A stretch of DNA of 64,000 nt from Ancylomarina subtilis (GCF_004217115.1 NZ_SHKN01000001.1:2111781-2175780); one strand, 5' to 3'. Positions 47,285-58,483 are shown, counted from the stretch's first letter. The notes: generated by a model from the sequence alone, not told the origin. Translations and numbers: made by a program.

Positions 47285-49888
47285 TTAATCTTCAACAACT
47301 AAATCTACTTCGGCCTTTACAGTCTCTTCATCTACTATGTCATCAGTATCAGCAACATCTTCGCGAATTAATGGCTCAACTTCCTTAATCTTAGCAACCT
47401 CATAAGTGGTTAAACGCTTACCTCTTGCCTTGTACGATTTTACTGCAATAAAATCTTCTGCATCAACTCTTTCTACGGGTCTGTCAATCTGAGCTCCTCC
47501 AAATTTAATTTCAAATTGAGGGTATGTTTCATCGGAAAGACAAATGAGTTTACTCGCTTTATTATCGCCAATAAAACTTTGAATCTTAGCACTACCATCC
47601 ATGGTAAAACGCTTCAGATAGTAATAACCCTGATCAGCATCAAAGAAAACAGCTGTCCATACCTTATTTGAATCAAATTTCTCAATAATACTAATCTGAT
47701 CAGAATAATGATTACTTAAGTCGAAACTACTCAGATAAAAAGTGTTATCCCGAAGCACAACCAATATTTGATCTTCGCCAATAAACTCGCCAATATAATC
47801 TCCTCGTTTTTCGGTATTCAGACGCAACACATCTGGATCAAACCAAATTTTACGTCCTCCTAAGGTAGATATCCCTTCTTGTTTCAAACTGATTTTTTGG
47901 ATAGGTGTACGACTTAAAATATTCCCCATTGAAGCACGCCCTTTAATCAAAAGATCAGCAAAGTTATATTCAAAATTCAGCTTCTTAATACGACCTTGAG
48001 GTTTTAGAAGAACACGAATAATTTCAGCTTCGCCATTCGGGTTAGCACTAAAATAAGTAATTCTTGATCCTGGCGTTTCTTTAGTCAAATTATATTCTTT
48101 GTCACGAGTTAAGCCCGTCACATTAAAACGTTTTGCATATGAAACTCCAGCCTTTCCATCACGGTAGACTACATTATAGATGGTTCGTTTATCATTTTTA
48201 CGGAAAACCGCTATATGTATTATGTTTTGTCCAATAAACAATTTCTCCGCCACCTTGGTTATGAAGTAAGTTCCATCCTTACGGAAGATAATCACATCAT
48301 CGATGTCAGAACAATCGCATACATATTCATCTTTTTTAAGACCAGTTCCCAAAAAGCCTTCAGCGTAATTCACGTATAATTTTTCGTTAGCAACCACAAC
48401 CTTACTGGCTACAATACTATCGAAGTTTCTGATCTCTGTCTTTCGCTCTTTCCCTTTTCCGTACTTCTTCTTAATCGATTGGAAGTATCGAATAGTGAAA
48501 GGTATAATATTGGCAATATGAACTTTAATCTCCTCAATCTCGTCTTCAATCGACTTGATAAAGTCAGTTGCCTTATTGATATCGTATTTTGAAATACGCT
48601 TGATTTTAATTTCAGTTAATCGAACAATATCCTCCTGAGTCACCTCACGCATCAAATGTTTAGTGTGCGGTTTTAAACCGACATCAATCGTTTCAACAAC
48701 CGATTCCCAGGTTTCACATTCTTCAATATCTCTATAGATACGATTCTCTATAAAAATTCTCTCTAAAGATGCATAATGCCAGGCCTCTTCAAGTTCTGCC
48801 TTTCGGATCTCAAGTTCCAGTTTTAACAGCTCAACTGTTTTATCAGCAGAACGCTTCAGAATTTCCTGAACGCCAATAAACTTAGGAACATCGTCCTCAA
48901 CTATACAAGCATTAGGCGAAATTGAATATTCACAATCGGTAAATGCGTAAAGCGCATCGATGGTTTTATCAGAGGAAATACCATTGGCTAGATGAATTAA
49001 AATTTCGACATCAGCCGCCGTATTATCGTCAATTTTCTTAATCTTAATTTTCCCCTTTTCATTCGCTTTAATAATCGAATCAATCAGGGTAGAGGTTGTT
49101 TTCCCAAATGGGATTTCAACAATCTTGAGCGTTTTATTATCAACTTTCTCTATGCGTGCTCTAACCTTAACTGCTCCACCACGCAAACCATCATTGTATC
49201 GACTAACGTCAACCATTCCGGCTGTTGGGAAATCCGGATATAATTCAAATTCTTCTCCCTTAAGATAGGCAATACATGCAGCTAAAAGTTCATGGAAATT
49301 ATGGGGTAAAATTTTTGATGCCAAACCAACGGCAATCCCCTCTACTCCTTGAGCCAAAAGCAACGGGAATTTTACGGGTAAAGTAATTGGCTCCTTATTC
49401 CGACCATCGTAAGATTGTTTCCAATTAGTCGTTTTAGGATTAAAAAGCACCTCCAAAGCAAACTTTGACAATCGAGCCTCAATATAACGGGGAGCGGCAG
49501 CAGAGTCGCCCGTAAGAATATTTCCCCAGTTTCCCTGCATATCAATTAGCAAGTCTTTCTGCCCCAACTGTACCAAAGCATCACCAATTGAAGCATCACC
49601 ATGAGGGTGATACTGCATGGTGTGACCGATGATATTAGCAACCTTATTGTATCTGCCATCATCCAGCTTTTTCATCGCGTGTAGAATCCTACGCTGAACA
49701 GGTTTTAAACCATCATTCACATATGGAACCGCACGTTCAAGAATCACATATGATGCATAATCTAAAAACCAATTCTGATACATCCCCGATAAATAATTCA
49801 CATTTCGCAATGCTTCGGAGCTTTGCTCTTCAATTTGCTCGTCTCTTTCTTCGGGGGTTTCCAATCCTTCAGTCTCTTCGATACTCAT
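47285..49888 (-). CDS. parC: DNA topoisomerase IV subunit A
   Basis: An 867-residue type IIA topoisomerase cleavage subunit. MYQNWFLDYASYVILERAVP and NDGLKPVQRRILHAM open the winged-helix domain; the catalytic tyrosine is in SAAAPRYIEARLS; the C-terminal half forms the beta-pinwheel. It would decatenate replicated chromosomes. Assignment to ParC rather than GyrA rests on its pairing with the short ParE upstream and the acidic tail without a clear GyrA box. The last 40 residues are strongly acidic. Confidence 0.9.
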   Translation of the reverse strand: MSIEETEGLETPEERDEQIEEQSSEALRNVNYLSGMYQNWFLDYASYVILERAVPYVNDGLKPVQRRILHAMKKLDDGRYNKVANIIGHTMQYHPHGDASIGDALVQLGQKDLLIDMQGNWGNILTGDSAAAPRYIEARLSKFALEVLFNPKTTNWKQSYDGRNKEPITLPVKFPLLLAQGVEGIAVGLASKILPHNFHELLAACIAYLKGEEFELYPDFPTAGMVDVSRYNDGLRGGAVKVRARIEKVDNKTLKIVEIPFGKTTSTLIDSIIKANEKGKIKIKKIDDNTAADVEILIHLANGISSDKTIDALYAFTDCEYSISPNACIVEDDVPKFIGVQEILKRSADKTVELLKLELEIRKAELEEAWHYASLERIFIENRIYRDIEECETWESVVETIDVGLKPHTKHLMREVTQEDIVRLTEIKIKRISKYDINKATDFIKSIEDEIEEIKVHIANIIPFTIRYFQSIKKKYGKGKERKTEIRNFDSIVASKVVVANEKLYVNYAEGFLGTGLKKDEYVCDCSDIDDVIIFRKDGTYFITKVAEKLFIGQNIIHIAVFRKNDKRTIYNVVYRDGKAGVSYAKRFNVTGLTRDKEYNLTKETPGSRITYFSANPNGEAEIIRVLLKPQGRIKKLNFEYNFADLLIKGRASMGNILSRTPIQKISLKQEGISTLGGRKIWFDPDVLRLNTEKRGDYIGEFIGEDQILVVLRDNTFYLSSFDLSNHYSDQISIIEKFDSNKVWTAVFFDADQGYYYLKRFTMDGSAKIQSFIGDNKASKLICLSDETYPQFEIKFGGAQIDRPVERVDAEDFIAVKSYKARGKRLTTYEVAKIKEVEPLIREDVADTDDIVDEETVKAEVDLVVED

Positions 49889-49959
49889 GTTCTGCAGGCT
49901 TATATTATTTTGAACCGTATAATTAGTTCCTTATTCTTAATTCTTTATCAATAACTCAA

Positions 49960-51792
49960 TTACAATTCGTCTCTTTCCACATGAAGATTCTCGATAATAA
50001 ATTCTTGTCTATCCTGTGTATTCTTACCCATATAAAAAGAAAGCATCTCTGAAACAGATTCCTCTTTCTTCATTAAAACAGGCTCTAAACGAATATCCTT
50101 GCCAATAAAATATTTAAACTCGTCAGGAGAAATTTCACCCAAACCCTTAAATCGTGTAATCTCCGGATTAACACCCAGGAGTTTTATGGCTCTATTCTTC
50201 TCCTCCTCAGAATAACAATATTTTGTTGTTTTCTTATTTCGAACTCGAAACAGTGGCGTTTGTAAAATATACAGGTGACCACTTCTCACCACATCGGGGA
50301 AAAACTGAAGAAAGAAAGTGATCAGCAACAAACGAATGTGCATCCCATCGACATCGGCATCGGTCGCGATTATCACATTGTTATAGCGCAATCCTTCCAA
50401 ACCATCCTCAATATTTAATGCGGCCTGTAACAGATTAAATTCTTCATTTTCATAGACAATTTTCTTGGTTAAACCATAAGTATTTAATGGTTTCCCTTTC
50501 AAGCTAAATACAGCCTGTGTGTTTACAGATCTGGATTTTGTTATCGATCCACTTGCCGAGTCACCCTCGGTAATAAAAATACTTGTCTCTGATTTATTTT
50601 CGTGAGTCGAATTAAAATGAACACGACAGTCACGAAGTTTCTTATTATGGAGATTTGCTTTCTTTGCTCGCTCTTTGGCAATTTTCTTAATCCCGGATAT
50701 GGCTTTACGCTCCTTCTCTGACTCGAGAATTTTTCTATAAATTGAATCCGCAACTTCTGGATTCTTATGCAGATAATTATCCAGATTTGACGTCACAAAA
50801 TCCATAATGAAATTTCGCACTGAAGGCCCTTCAGGACCAATATCCTTAGATCCCAGCTTGGTCTTGGTTTGCGATTCGAAAACAGGCTCCTGCACCTTAA
50901 TACTAATCGCTGCGATAATGGAGGTTCTGATATCCGATGTATCGAAATCCTTTTTATAGAAATCACGCACAGCTTTTACCACCGCTTCGCGGAAAGCCGC
51001 CAAGTGTGTACCGCCCTGCGTGGTATGCTGACCGTTAACAAATGAATAATATTCCTCGCCATACTGATGCCCATGAGTCATTGCCAATTCGATATCTTCT
51101 CCCTTAAGATGAATGACTTCGTAGAGGCTTTTCCCATTCATATTCTCATGCAACAAATCAAGAAGTCCGTTTTTAGACAAGAACTTCTTACCATTGAAAT
51201 AAATCGAAAGACCCGCATTCAGATAAACGTAGTTCTTAAGCATGCTCTCGATATATTCACTTATAAAACGGTAATTCGAAAACATTTCCTGATCAGGATG
51301 AAAGGTAATTCGAACCCCATTTTTCTCTTCGCTTGGCTGAATCTCTTCTTCGCTAACCAACTCGCCCCTAGAAAAAGAAGCCTTTTTCATCTCGCCTTCG
51401 CGATAAGATTCAACTATAAATACATTTGAAAGAGCATTCACTGCTTTAATACCAACACCATTCAGACCAACCGATTTTTTAAATACCGCAGAATCATACT
51501 TGGCTCCGGTATTCATTTTCGACGTTACATCAATAACCTTACCTAAAGGAATGCCTCGACCAAAATCACGGATACTAACAGTTCTATCGGTAATATCAAC
51601 ATGAATCGATTTACCAACCCCCATCGCGAATTCATCGATAGAATTGTCGATAACCTCCTTAATCAAAATATAAATACCATCGTCATGAGAAGAACCATCA
51701 CCTAATTTTCCGATATACATACCCGGACGTTTACGAATGTGTTCTTTCCAATCGAGTGTTCTAATTGAATCTTCTGAATATTTAGCAGTCAT
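49960..51792 (-). CDS. parE: DNA topoisomerase IV subunit B
   Basis: A 610-residue ATPase subunit. The GHKL ATP site shows [22 protein letters not shown] and [14 protein letters not shown]; the transducer has [12 protein letters not shown]; the Toprim motif is [11 protein letters not shown] and the metal site is [26 protein letters not shown] follows. First gene of parE-parC-aroK, 71 bases before parC. The length suits ParE. Confidence 0.93.
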   Translation of the reverse strand: MTAKYSEDSIRTLDWKEHIRKRPGMYIGKLGDGSSHDDGIYILIKEVIDNSIDEFAMGVGKSIHVDITDRTVSIRDFGRGIPLGKVIDVTSKMNTGAKYDSAVFKKSVGLNGVGIKAVNALSNVFIVESYREGEMKKASFSRGELVSEEEIQPSEEKNGVRITFHPDQEMFSNYRFISEYIESMLKNYVYLNAGLSIYFNGKKFLSKNGLLDLLHENMNGKSLYEVIHLKGEDIELAMTHGHQYGEEYYSFVNGQHTTQGGTHLAAFREAVVKAVRDFYKKDFDTSDIRTSIIAAISIKVQEPVFESQTKTKLGSKDIGPEGPSVRNFIMDFVTSNLDNYLHKNPEVADSIYRKILESEKERKAISGIKKIAKERAKKANLHNKKLRDCRVHFNSTHENKSETSIFITEGDSASGSITKSRSVNTQAVFSLKGKPLNTYGLTKKIVYENEEFNLLQAALNIEDGLEGLRYNNVIIATDADVDGMHIRLLLITFFLQFFPDVVRSGHLYILQTPLFRVRNKKTTKYCYSEEEKNRAIKLLGVNPEITRFKGLGEISPDEFKYFIGKDIRLEPVLMKKEESVSEMLSFYMGKNTQDRQEFIIENLHVERDEL

Positions 51793-52301
51793 ATAATGAA
51801 GCGCTCAAAAAATGTTAACAATAAAAGGCCTTTACTAACATAAGAACCTTGGCGATGAAATCTAGGTGTGAAAAGTGAATCAGCTTAAAACAATAACCTA
51901 CACTTCAATCTGGCAGACTTGGGAGCATATCTTCTCCCCTATGTGATTTTTAAAGTCAAAATAATCCGATAAAAATCAACCACCCACAAATATAACCAAA
52001 AGTATGACTTATCCGAGAGCAGTTTATCAACAGCCCTTTAATTGGAGAGTATCTAAAGAGCCAGACACACCTTGAATAGGGAGATACAAGACATCACGTA
52101 CAAAAGCCCCCTGTTAAGAAATACATCTAATAGAATTCAGATTTTGATTTTACACACTTCGCCAATTTGAAAAGACATAAATTTGTTTCATCTATAAATC
52201 AAGCATCTACAAAAGAAGACGATTAATACAATATGCTAACCATTGCATAAAAATTCCTTGAATTATTATTAAATTTGAAGATGCGCTTTGCAATATTTAT
52301 T
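51793..52301. other. Divergent intergenic region parE / trkH
   Basis: About 510 AT-rich bases with no credible ORF. Minus-strand TAnnTTTG matches lie at 51987-51994 and 51997-52004, either of which may be the parE -7 element, though no -33 at the right spacing is clear. A GGGAG/CTCCC inverted repeat is at about 51930-51948. I see nothing else. Confidence 0.4.
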
Positions 52302-52309
52302 TACATTTG
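52302..52309 (+). promoter_or_regulatory. -7 element of trkH
   Basis: TACATTTG, an exact TAnnTTTG match, 20 bases before the trkH ATG. The nearest TTTG (52274) is 24 bases upstream, slightly too far. Confidence 0.5.
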
Positions 52310-52329
52310 CAGCCTAAATTTAGAGCCAT

Positions 52330-53784
52330 ATGAATTTTAAATTTGTCCTTAACATTATAGGACGTATACTTCTCATTCTCGCTGTTTTCATGATGACTAT
52401 CATTCCCTGGGTCATCTATTTTCACGAAAACAGCATCTTACCTGCTATTGAAGAATCGATAGCCATTCCCTTGATAATCGGATTGGTTTTAATATTATTA
52501 ACCAAAAGTTATAAAAAAGAAATTGGTCCTAAAGAAGCCTACATTATTGCTTCAATTGCGTGGATTATCATGGGGATTGCAGGCTCACTTCCCTATTGGC
52601 TAAGCCACACAACATCAAGTTTTATCGATGCCCTTTTCGAATCTATATCTGGTTTCACAACCACAGGTTCATCTATACTTTCCGACATAGAGGCTGCTCC
52701 AAAATCCGTTTTATACTGGAGAAGCCTGACCCATTGGATAGGTGGAATGGGAATTATCGTTCTAACAGTTGCCATATTTCCTTCACTCAGAATAGCCTCA
52801 TACCGCCTGTTTTCAAGCGAATCATCAGGCATCGACTCAAGCAAATTGAAACCCAAAACCTCATCAATGGCCAAACGGTTGTGGGGTATTTATATTGCTT
52901 TAACAGCAATTATGACATTGATATTAATGATGGGAGGCGTTAATTTTTACGAAAGTTTATGTCATGCCTTTGCCAGTATTGCTACAGGTGGCTTTTCGAC
53001 AAAGAATGCCAGCGCAGGTTTTTATTCGCCTTTTGTACAATATGTCATGATGATTTTCATGTTGCTTTCAGGAATCAACTTTGCCCTGCATTATGGCCTT
53101 CTTAAGGGTCGTTTCAGAAGTATGCTGAACAATATCGAACTGAAATCCTATTTGGGTATCATCTTCTTTGTAGGAACAGCCATCAGTCTCATGCTTTATT
53201 TCAAACAAGGTTTACCCCTCGAACAAGCATTCCGCGATTCATTTTTTCAGGTCATATCAATCATCACAGCTACTGGTTTTGCCTCGGCAGACTATTTAGA
53301 GTGGAATCAAATTTGCTGGTTACTGATATTCTTACTGATGTTTGTGGGAGCCTGCGTCGGCTCTACAGGAGGAGGAATAAAAGTGATCAGACATGTTGTC
53401 GCATTCAAAGCAATTTCACGCGTATTCGGTCAAATTTTACACCCACATCGTGTTAAGTCTATTCAGATTAATAAAACCAGTATTTCAGAAGATAAGGTAC
53501 AAGCCATTCTAACTTTCATTTTTATCTATCTGTTCATCTTTTTTATTGGTGGCATGTCCTTATTGGCGACTGGTCTCGATCCTGCGAGTGCTTTTAGTGC
53601 TTCCATCACCTGTATGGGCGGCATAGGTCCGGGACTTGGAACTGTGGGACCTGCATCTAACTTTGCTCACCTCACTGATTTTGCAAAAATCATTCTCCCT
53701 GTCCTGATGATTATTGGTCGACTGGAAGTTTTAAGTTTCCTTGTGATGTTTACACCAAGCTTTTGGAAAGAATATAAAAACTAA
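52330..53784 (+). CDS. trkH: TrkH-family potassium uptake channel subunit
   Basis: A 484-residue membrane protein with four pore-loop repeats of the Trk/Ktr K+ transporter superfamily. Selectivity-type loops visible: SGFTTTGSSIL, IATGGFSTKNAS, ITATGFASADY and CMGGIGPGLGTVGP. HWIGGMGIIVLTVAIFPSL is the usual segment after the first pore. It imports K+ together with a cytoplasmic TrkA/KtrA, which is not encoded nearby. A broken small gene follows 15 bases downstream. Confidence 0.93.
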   Translation: MNFKFVLNIIGRILLILAVFMMTIIPWVIYFHENSILPAIEESIAIPLIIGLVLILLTKSYKKEIGPKEAYIIASIAWIIMGIAGSLPYWLSHTTSSFIDALFESISGFTTTGSSILSDIEAAPKSVLYWRSLTHWIGGMGIIVLTVAIFPSLRIASYRLFSSESSGIDSSKLKPKTSSMAKRLWGIYIALTAIMTLILMMGGVNFYESLCHAFASIATGGFSTKNASAGFYSPFVQYVMMIFMLLSGINFALHYGLLKGRFRSMLNNIELKSYLGIIFFVGTAISLMLYFKQGLPLEQAFRDSFFQVISIITATGFASADYLEWNQICWLLIFLLMFVGACVGSTGGGIKVIRHVVAFKAISRVFGQILHPHRVKSIQINKTSISEDKVQAILTFIFIYLFIFFIGGMSLLATGLDPASAFSASITCMGGIGPGLGTVGPASNFAHLTDFAKIILPVLMIIGRLEVLSFLVMFTPSFWKEYKN

Positions 53785-53799
53785 AACAAGCTATTTGAA

Positions 53800-54015
53800 A
53801 TGATTAAGAAAGTGATTCCTATAAGTCTTTTCATCTTATGACTTACTTAAATCATTTACTCCCTAATCGCTGATTTCGACGAATTAAAAAATGTTCAATT
53901 ATTGGGGATGGGACTTGAACTTTTCATCTCAGCTTATCTCCTCTTTATTATCGCAAGCGAGAAATACATCGATTTCTTAGATGGTTTTAAAATGAAACAT
54001 ATAAAAAAGGACTAA
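53800..54015 (+). pseudogene. Broken small membrane-protein gene after trkH
   Basis: One frame of 72 codons from ATG 53800 to TAA 54013-54015 reads MIKKVIPISLFIL, stop (TGA), LT, stop (TAA), then IIYSLIADFDELKNVQLL and GMGLELFISAYLLFIIASEK ending YIDFLDGFKMKHIKKD. It has two hydrophobic segments of about 15-20 residues. Two in-frame stops within four codons interrupt it. It looks like a small two-helix protein gene of the trkH operon that has decayed. The function is unknown. A sequencing error at two places is less likely. The second part could also be a separate short ORF, but no good start precedes it. Confidence 0.5.
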
Positions 54016-54237
54016 TTTCCATTTTTTTTTAAGAAACCCTAGCTGTAAATCAAACCATAGAAAAATTCTTTCGCCAACTTCACAGCCCCTCTAATATGCA
54101 CACAGGAATTATTGGTAGTAAGATTGTGCATTAATAACAAATATCCATTTAATTGTTGCATCTTACCTAGTATTGTTTTAAAGGTTACTAAAAATAAAAA
54201 GATCTTTTAAGAACATACCAATTAAAAAAGCAATAAC

Positions 54238-54888
54238 ATGTGTTTTTCACCAGAAGCTAGCTTTGCAGGAGGGATTATCATTTCAACAATAGGAGTTGCA
54301 ACAGTTAAGAAAGTTCATAAACCTTCTCAACTCGTGTTTGCAAGTATTCCTCTATTTTTCGGTATTCAACAAATTGCGGAGGGTTTCTTGTGGCTTACAC
54401 TACCCTATTCGGAATATGAAGGGATTCAAAAAATTAGCGCCTATATTTTCTTAGTGATGGCCCAACTTCTCTGGCCTCTGATGATCCCAGCTTCTGTTCT
54501 ACTCATGGAAAAGGATAAGACAAGGGAAAAAATATTAAAGATTCTGTTGGCACTAGGTTTATCTTTATCATTATACTATGCTTTTTGCTTGCTGTTTTTC
54601 AATGTAAATCCACAAATTATGGATTATCATATCCTATACAAAACTGACTTTCCCAAATCATTGAGAATGCCAGCTTTCATCACCTACCTAGTAGTAACAA
54701 TCACACCTCTTTTTGTCTCAACTGTTAAAAGAACAAATTTACTAGGCACATTAATGTTTCTATCATGTTTAGTGACAGCACTATTTTTCACACAATACCT
54801 CACATCTGTTTGGTGCTTCTTTGCTGCGCTAATAAGCGGAGTAATCTACTGGATTCTTAAAGATTCCAAGAGATCTTTTATTTCATGA
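54238..54888 (+). CDS. DUF6629-like integral membrane protein
   Basis: A 216-residue protein with about seven hydrophobic helices. The N-terminus MCFSPEASFAGGIIISTIGV matches, by memory, the MCFSxxASF start characteristic of DUF6629. Further helices carry LFFGIQQIAEGFLWLTL and VMAQLLWPLMIPASVLLM. The function is unknown. The 220 bases before it hold an ATGCACA/TGTGCAT inverted repeat (54093-54132) but no clear promoter. Confidence 0.75.
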   Translation: MCFSPEASFAGGIIISTIGVATVKKVHKPSQLVFASIPLFFGIQQIAEGFLWLTLPYSEYEGIQKISAYIFLVMAQLLWPLMIPASVLLMEKDKTREKILKILLALGLSLSLYYAFCLLFFNVNPQIMDYHILYKTDFPKSLRMPAFITYLVVTITPLFVSTVKRTNLLGTLMFLSCLVTALFFTQYLTSVWCFFAALISGVIYWILKDSKRSFIS

Positions 54889-54947
54889 AAAAATCCGTTC
54901 AACCGCTGGTTTATAAATAAAAGGACATATCGATATTAAAGACCGAA

Positions 54948-55637
54948 TTAAAAGAAACCCAACTTTAGCAACTTAAGAGCAACAAAAGAAATTGTAAGCA
55001 TCTCTAAAGCGACAACTGCAATCAAAATACCGGCATCAGAATTTTCTAAAACCTGCTTATAGCGCGCAAAGGGTTTTTGAGGATACAAACGGTATACCCA
55101 CCAGCGAGTAATTCGGTAAAAGAAATACCCTAAACCACAACCTAAAGCCATTCCTCCAATTATATCACCTGGATAATGCAGGCATAAATATAAACGGGTA
55201 TAAACAATGAGTAGAGCCCAAATGCCAATAAACAACGAGTAGATGTTATTCTTAAAGAGTTTTGATGTGTATATCGCGAAAGCGAAAACGGCCGTCGCAT
55301 GCGATGAAACAAAACCAAATTGATCACCAGAATAAGCCTTTACCAAGTTAACAATCCCATAAAGCGAAGGCTCATGACTTGGGCGTAGGCGCTGAAGAAT
55401 ATTCTTGAATAAGTAGTTCGAAATTAAGTCTCCAAATAAAATCAGGAGAGATATACCAATCAACCACCACCACGCTTCTTTACTCTTATATTTAAATATT
55501 TGATAGGTAACCAAGATGAAAAATGGAATCCAAAACTCAATTCGTGTAAAAAACATCATGATAACATCCCAGAACGGGCTGTGTGAAGAATTAAACCAAA
55601 TTAAAAGATCTTTGTCGAGTTGAAGTAAAGTTTCCAT
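54948..55637 (-). CDS. PAP2-family phosphatase
   Basis: A membrane phosphatase of the PAP2 superfamily. The three motifs are visible: KNILQRLRPS (KxxxxxxRP), GFVSSHA (the usual PSGH changed to SSHA) and TRLYLCLHYPGDIIGG (SRxxxxxHxxxD). About six helices. Candidate substrates are undecaprenyl diphosphate or lipid A phosphates. The frame runs to 55688, but ATG 55637 (METLLQLDKDLLIWFN) gives the usual N-terminus, 229 residues. Confidence 0.85.
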   Translation of the reverse strand: METLLQLDKDLLIWFNSSHSPFWDVIMMFFTRIEFWIPFFILVTYQIFKYKSKEAWWWLIGISLLILFGDLISNYLFKNILQRLRPSHEPSLYGIVNLVKAYSGDQFGFVSSHATAVFAFAIYTSKLFKNNIYSLFIGIWALLIVYTRLYLCLHYPGDIIGGMALGCGLGYFFYRITRWWVYRLYPQKPFARYKQVLENSDAGILIAVVALEMLTISFVALKLLKLGFF

Positions 55638-55744
55638 AATATGTATTGAGTATGTAATCGCCAATATTTCAAACGTGACGCAGGACATTTTATTGCAGTC
55701 TCCGAATTTGAAAAGAAAGATGGCTTTTATTTTTTGAACAAAAA

Positions 55745-55771
55745 ATAGGCTTGGTTACATACCAAGCCTAT
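55745..55771 (-). terminator. Terminator of the obg transcript
   Basis: ATAGGCTTGGT / ACCAAGCCTAT, an 11-base stem with a 5-base loop, with an A run on the left that gives a U tract on the minus strand. It separates obg from the PAP2 gene. Confidence 0.9.
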
Positions 55772-55792
55772 ATTACAAAACAAATGTTTTAT

Positions 55793-56809
55793 CTATTCAG
55801 CATTTTTAGCTGTTTCGTTATCTTCATTTATCGCATTCCAAAGCATATCTTTAAGCTCTACAATACCTTGTTGAGCAACCGAAGAAATAAAAGTATAAGG
55901 AATGTTCGGCAAGTCAAGGCGAATTTCATCTTTCAATTCCTCATCCAACATATCCGATTTGGTAATGGCTAACAAGCGTTTTTTATCCAACAGCTCAGGA
56001 TTAAACTGTTTCAGTTCATTCAAAAGAATTTTGTATTCCTTATGAATATCGTCACTATCAGCAGCAACCATAAACAATAAAACTGAGTTTCGCTCGATAT
56101 GACGCAAGAAACGCAAACCAAGTCCACGACCTTCGTGAGCCCCTTCAATAATTCCAGGAATATCGGCCATAACAAACGAACGGTTATCGCGATAACCAAC
56201 AATTCCTAAATTTGGAACTAAAGTTGTAAACGGATAATCTGCAATTTTTGGCTTAGCAGCAGAAACAACTGACAGTAGTGTTGATTTCCCAACACTTGGG
56301 AAGCCCACCAAACCAACATCAGCTAAAACTTTCAACTCAAGAATAACGGCACGTTCAACACGTTCCTCTCCTTGCTGAGCATAGCGTGGCGTTTGATTGG
56401 TTGAAGAACGGAAATTCCAGTTACCCAAACCACCTCGTCCACCTTTGACAAGAATTTTGCTCTCGCCATCTTCAGTCACATCAAAAATAACTTCACCGGT
56501 TTCAGCATCGCGGGCAACAGTTCCCAAAGGCACTTCGATAATTTCATCAGCACCTTCGTATCCCGTACTTCTACTTTGTCCACCAGAACCCCCATCTTTA
56601 GCGAACACATGTCGGCTAAATCTCAGGTGAATTAAAGTCCAAAGTTGTGCATTAGCTCTAATAATAATGTGACCACCACGACCTCCATCGCCACCATCAG
56701 GGCCACCTTTCATGGTTAACTTATCTCGGTGAAGATGTGCCGATCCTTGCCCTCCGGCACCTGATCGACAAAATATTTTTACGTAATCTACAAAGTTAGA
56801 TCCTGCCAT
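55793..56809 (-). CDS. obgE: GTPase Obg (CgtA)
   Basis: An essential ribosome-associated GTPase. The glycine-rich OBG fold covers about residues 1-158 ([31 protein letters not shown]). The G domain has G1 [12 protein letters not shown]3 [16 protein letters not shown] and G4 TKSD. The chosen ATG 56809 starts [10 protein letters not shown]; the frame extends 14 residues further to 56851 without family support. 338 residues, with a short acidic tail. It follows adk by 85 bases. Confidence 0.95.
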   Translation of the reverse strand: MAGSNFVDYVKIFCRSGAGGQGSAHLHRDKLTMKGGPDGGDGGRGGHIIIRANAQLWTLIHLRFSRHVFAKDGGSGGQSRSTGYEGADEIIEVPLGTVARDAETGEVIFDVTEDGESKILVKGGRGGLGNWNFRSSTNQTPRYAQQGEERVERAVILELKVLADVGLVGFPSVGKSTLLSVVSAAKPKIADYPFTTLVPNLGIVGYRDNRSFVMADIPGIIEGAHEGRGLGLRFLRHIERNSVLLFMVAADSDDIHKEYKILLNELKQFNPELLDKKRLLAITKSDMLDEELKDEIRLDLPNIPYTFISSVAQQGIVELKDMLWNAINEDNETAKNAE

Positions 56810-56894
56810 TATCTTATGATTTTTTAGCTGTGCAGCAATGTGTAATTGCACTAGAAAAATACAACAGTGGTTGTATTTTATGAAAATTCGTATT

Positions 56895-57497
56895 TTAACA
56901 TACGATATTGAGATCTTTCTCAGAACAAACTTTCTTAACCAAGACAGCTATTCGTTCAAAAACCTCAGAGAGAGTTCCCATGCCATCAACAGCATAGTAA
57001 AGATTTTGTTTTTTATAATAATCAGCAATCGGAGAGGTTACCTCATCGTATATTCTCAGTCGCTTCAAAATAACATCACGTCCACTATCATCTGGGCGTC
57101 CGGAAGACTTTCCTCTTTCGAGTAAACGCTGAATCAGATCTTCTTCCTCAACCTTTAATTCAACCACTAAATCGACTTGACCATCCCTTTTTGCCAACAT
57201 TGCAGCAAAGGTTTCAACCTGTCCTAGATGACGAGGAATTCCATCATATACAACACCCCCTTCTTCGCTATGTTGGTCCAAAAATTTCTCAACGATTCGA
57301 TAAGCTAACTTATCCGGAAAAAAATTCCCACCATCAATCAATCTTTTTGCTTCCAGACCTTCAGGAGTTGCATGACTTATTTCATCTCGGCAAACATCTC
57401 CGGTTGAAAGATGAATCAGTTTGAATTTATCCTGCAATAATTTAGACTGGGTCCCCTTACCCGAACCCGGAGGTCCAAACATAATGATGTTCAACAT
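56895..57497 (-). CDS. adk: Adenylate kinase
   Basis: A 200-residue enzyme interconverting ATP, AMP and ADP. P-loop [21 protein letters not shown]-binding [12 protein letters not shown] and [10 protein letters not shown], and a short LID around [17 protein letters not shown] without zinc cysteines. ATG 57497 is preferred over the GTG two codons upstream. Confidence 0.95.
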   Translation of the reverse strand: MLNIIMFGPPGSGKGTQSKLLQDKFKLIHLSTGDVCRDEISHATPEGLEAKRLIDGGNFFPDKLAYRIVEKFLDQHSEEGGVVYDGIPRHLGQVETFAAMLAKRDGQVDLVVELKVEEEDLIQRLLERGKSSGRPDDSGRDVILKRLRIYDEVTSPIADYYKKQNLYYAVDGMGTLSEVFERIAVLVKKVCSEKDLNIVC

Positions 57498-57627
57498 AGA
57501 CACAAAATGCTGTAATAAAATAAACTAAAATACTTCTTCTTAAAAAAAACCTACTCCATTTTCAAGAAGAAGTCTAATTCATATAGAAATCATCTGAGAA
57601 ATCGAAACCGACTACTCACAAATGAAT

Positions 57628-58167
57628 TTAGTCAATAACTGTATAAACGTCTGGCAAATTTCTTCCTATTCCATCGTAATCTAAACCACGACCAACAATA
57701 AAATCGTTTGGAATATCAAGACCAACATAGTCAATCTTAATGTCACGTTTCAACGCGTCAGGCTTAAACAACATGGTTGCCACTAAAATTTCCTTAGCCT
57801 TATATTCTTCAATTTGAGCTAAAGTATTTTCCATTGTAATTCCAGTATCAATAATATCCTCAAGAATCACAACCGTACGATCCTTTAGATCTTCGGTAAA
57901 GCCCATCAATTTTTTCACCTTGCCTGTTGTTCCCATACCTTCGTATGAAGCTAAACGCATAAATGTGATTTCTGCATTTTCAACAGTTATGAGTTTCATC
58001 AAGTCTGATGCAAACATAAACGATCCATTAAGAATACAAATAAACATAGGATTCTTTCCAGCAAGATCCTTGTTCATCTTCTCAGCCATTTCCGCAATAG
58101 CTTTATCAATCTTTTCTGCCGGGATAGATACTCGAAACTCTCTATCAAGAAGTTTTACAGTTTTCAT
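57628..58167 (-). CDS. hpt: Hypoxanthine phosphoribosyltransferase
   Basis: A 179-residue purine salvage enzyme. The PRPP-binding motif is VVILEDIIDTGITMENTL, the flexible-loop region is MRLASYEGMGTTGKV, and the base-binding FIVGRGLDYDGIGRNLPD is near the C-terminus. It lies 124 bases upstream of adk on the same strand and may share its transcript. Confidence 0.95.
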   Translation of the reverse strand: MKTVKLLDREFRVSIPAEKIDKAIAEMAEKMNKDLAGKNPMFICILNGSFMFASDLMKLITVENAEITFMRLASYEGMGTTGKVKKLMGFTEDLKDRTVVILEDIIDTGITMENTLAQIEEYKAKEILVATMLFKPDALKRDIKIDYVGLDIPNDFIVGRGLDYDGIGRNLPDVYTVID

Positions 58168-58452
58168 CTGTTTACAATTTTATTTGTCTTCCCAATTTAT
58201 CGGAAAGAGTTCGCCTCTTCAAAATCCTTATCTGAAATATTTATTTTCCTTTTAAGGCGATTAGTATTTCAATTTATTGTCTAAGTAATCTGCTTTCGTT
58301 CGCTTCGAAAAAAATAACTCCTCTTAATATCCTCTTCTCTAAAATCTCATATTAATTTCGAATCCAAATAAGTAATCCTTTAAATTAGAGCAAATAAGGG
58401 ATAAAAAAAAAGTTTTAAATCCATAATGTAACATCCATATATTTTTTCCAAT
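58168..58452. other. Intergenic region hpt / purE
   Basis: About 285 AT-rich bases with no ORF, hairpin or recognisable RNA. A good minus-strand promoter for hpt was not found. Confidence 0.4.
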
Positions 58453-58483
58453 TTTGCCTTATACAAAAGCAACCATATGTTTG
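58453..58483 (+). promoter_or_regulatory. Promoter of purE
   Basis: TTTG at 58453-58456, 19 bases, then TATGTTTG at 58476-58483, an exact Bacteroidota consensus. The purE start is 90 bases downstream. Confidence 0.7.
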
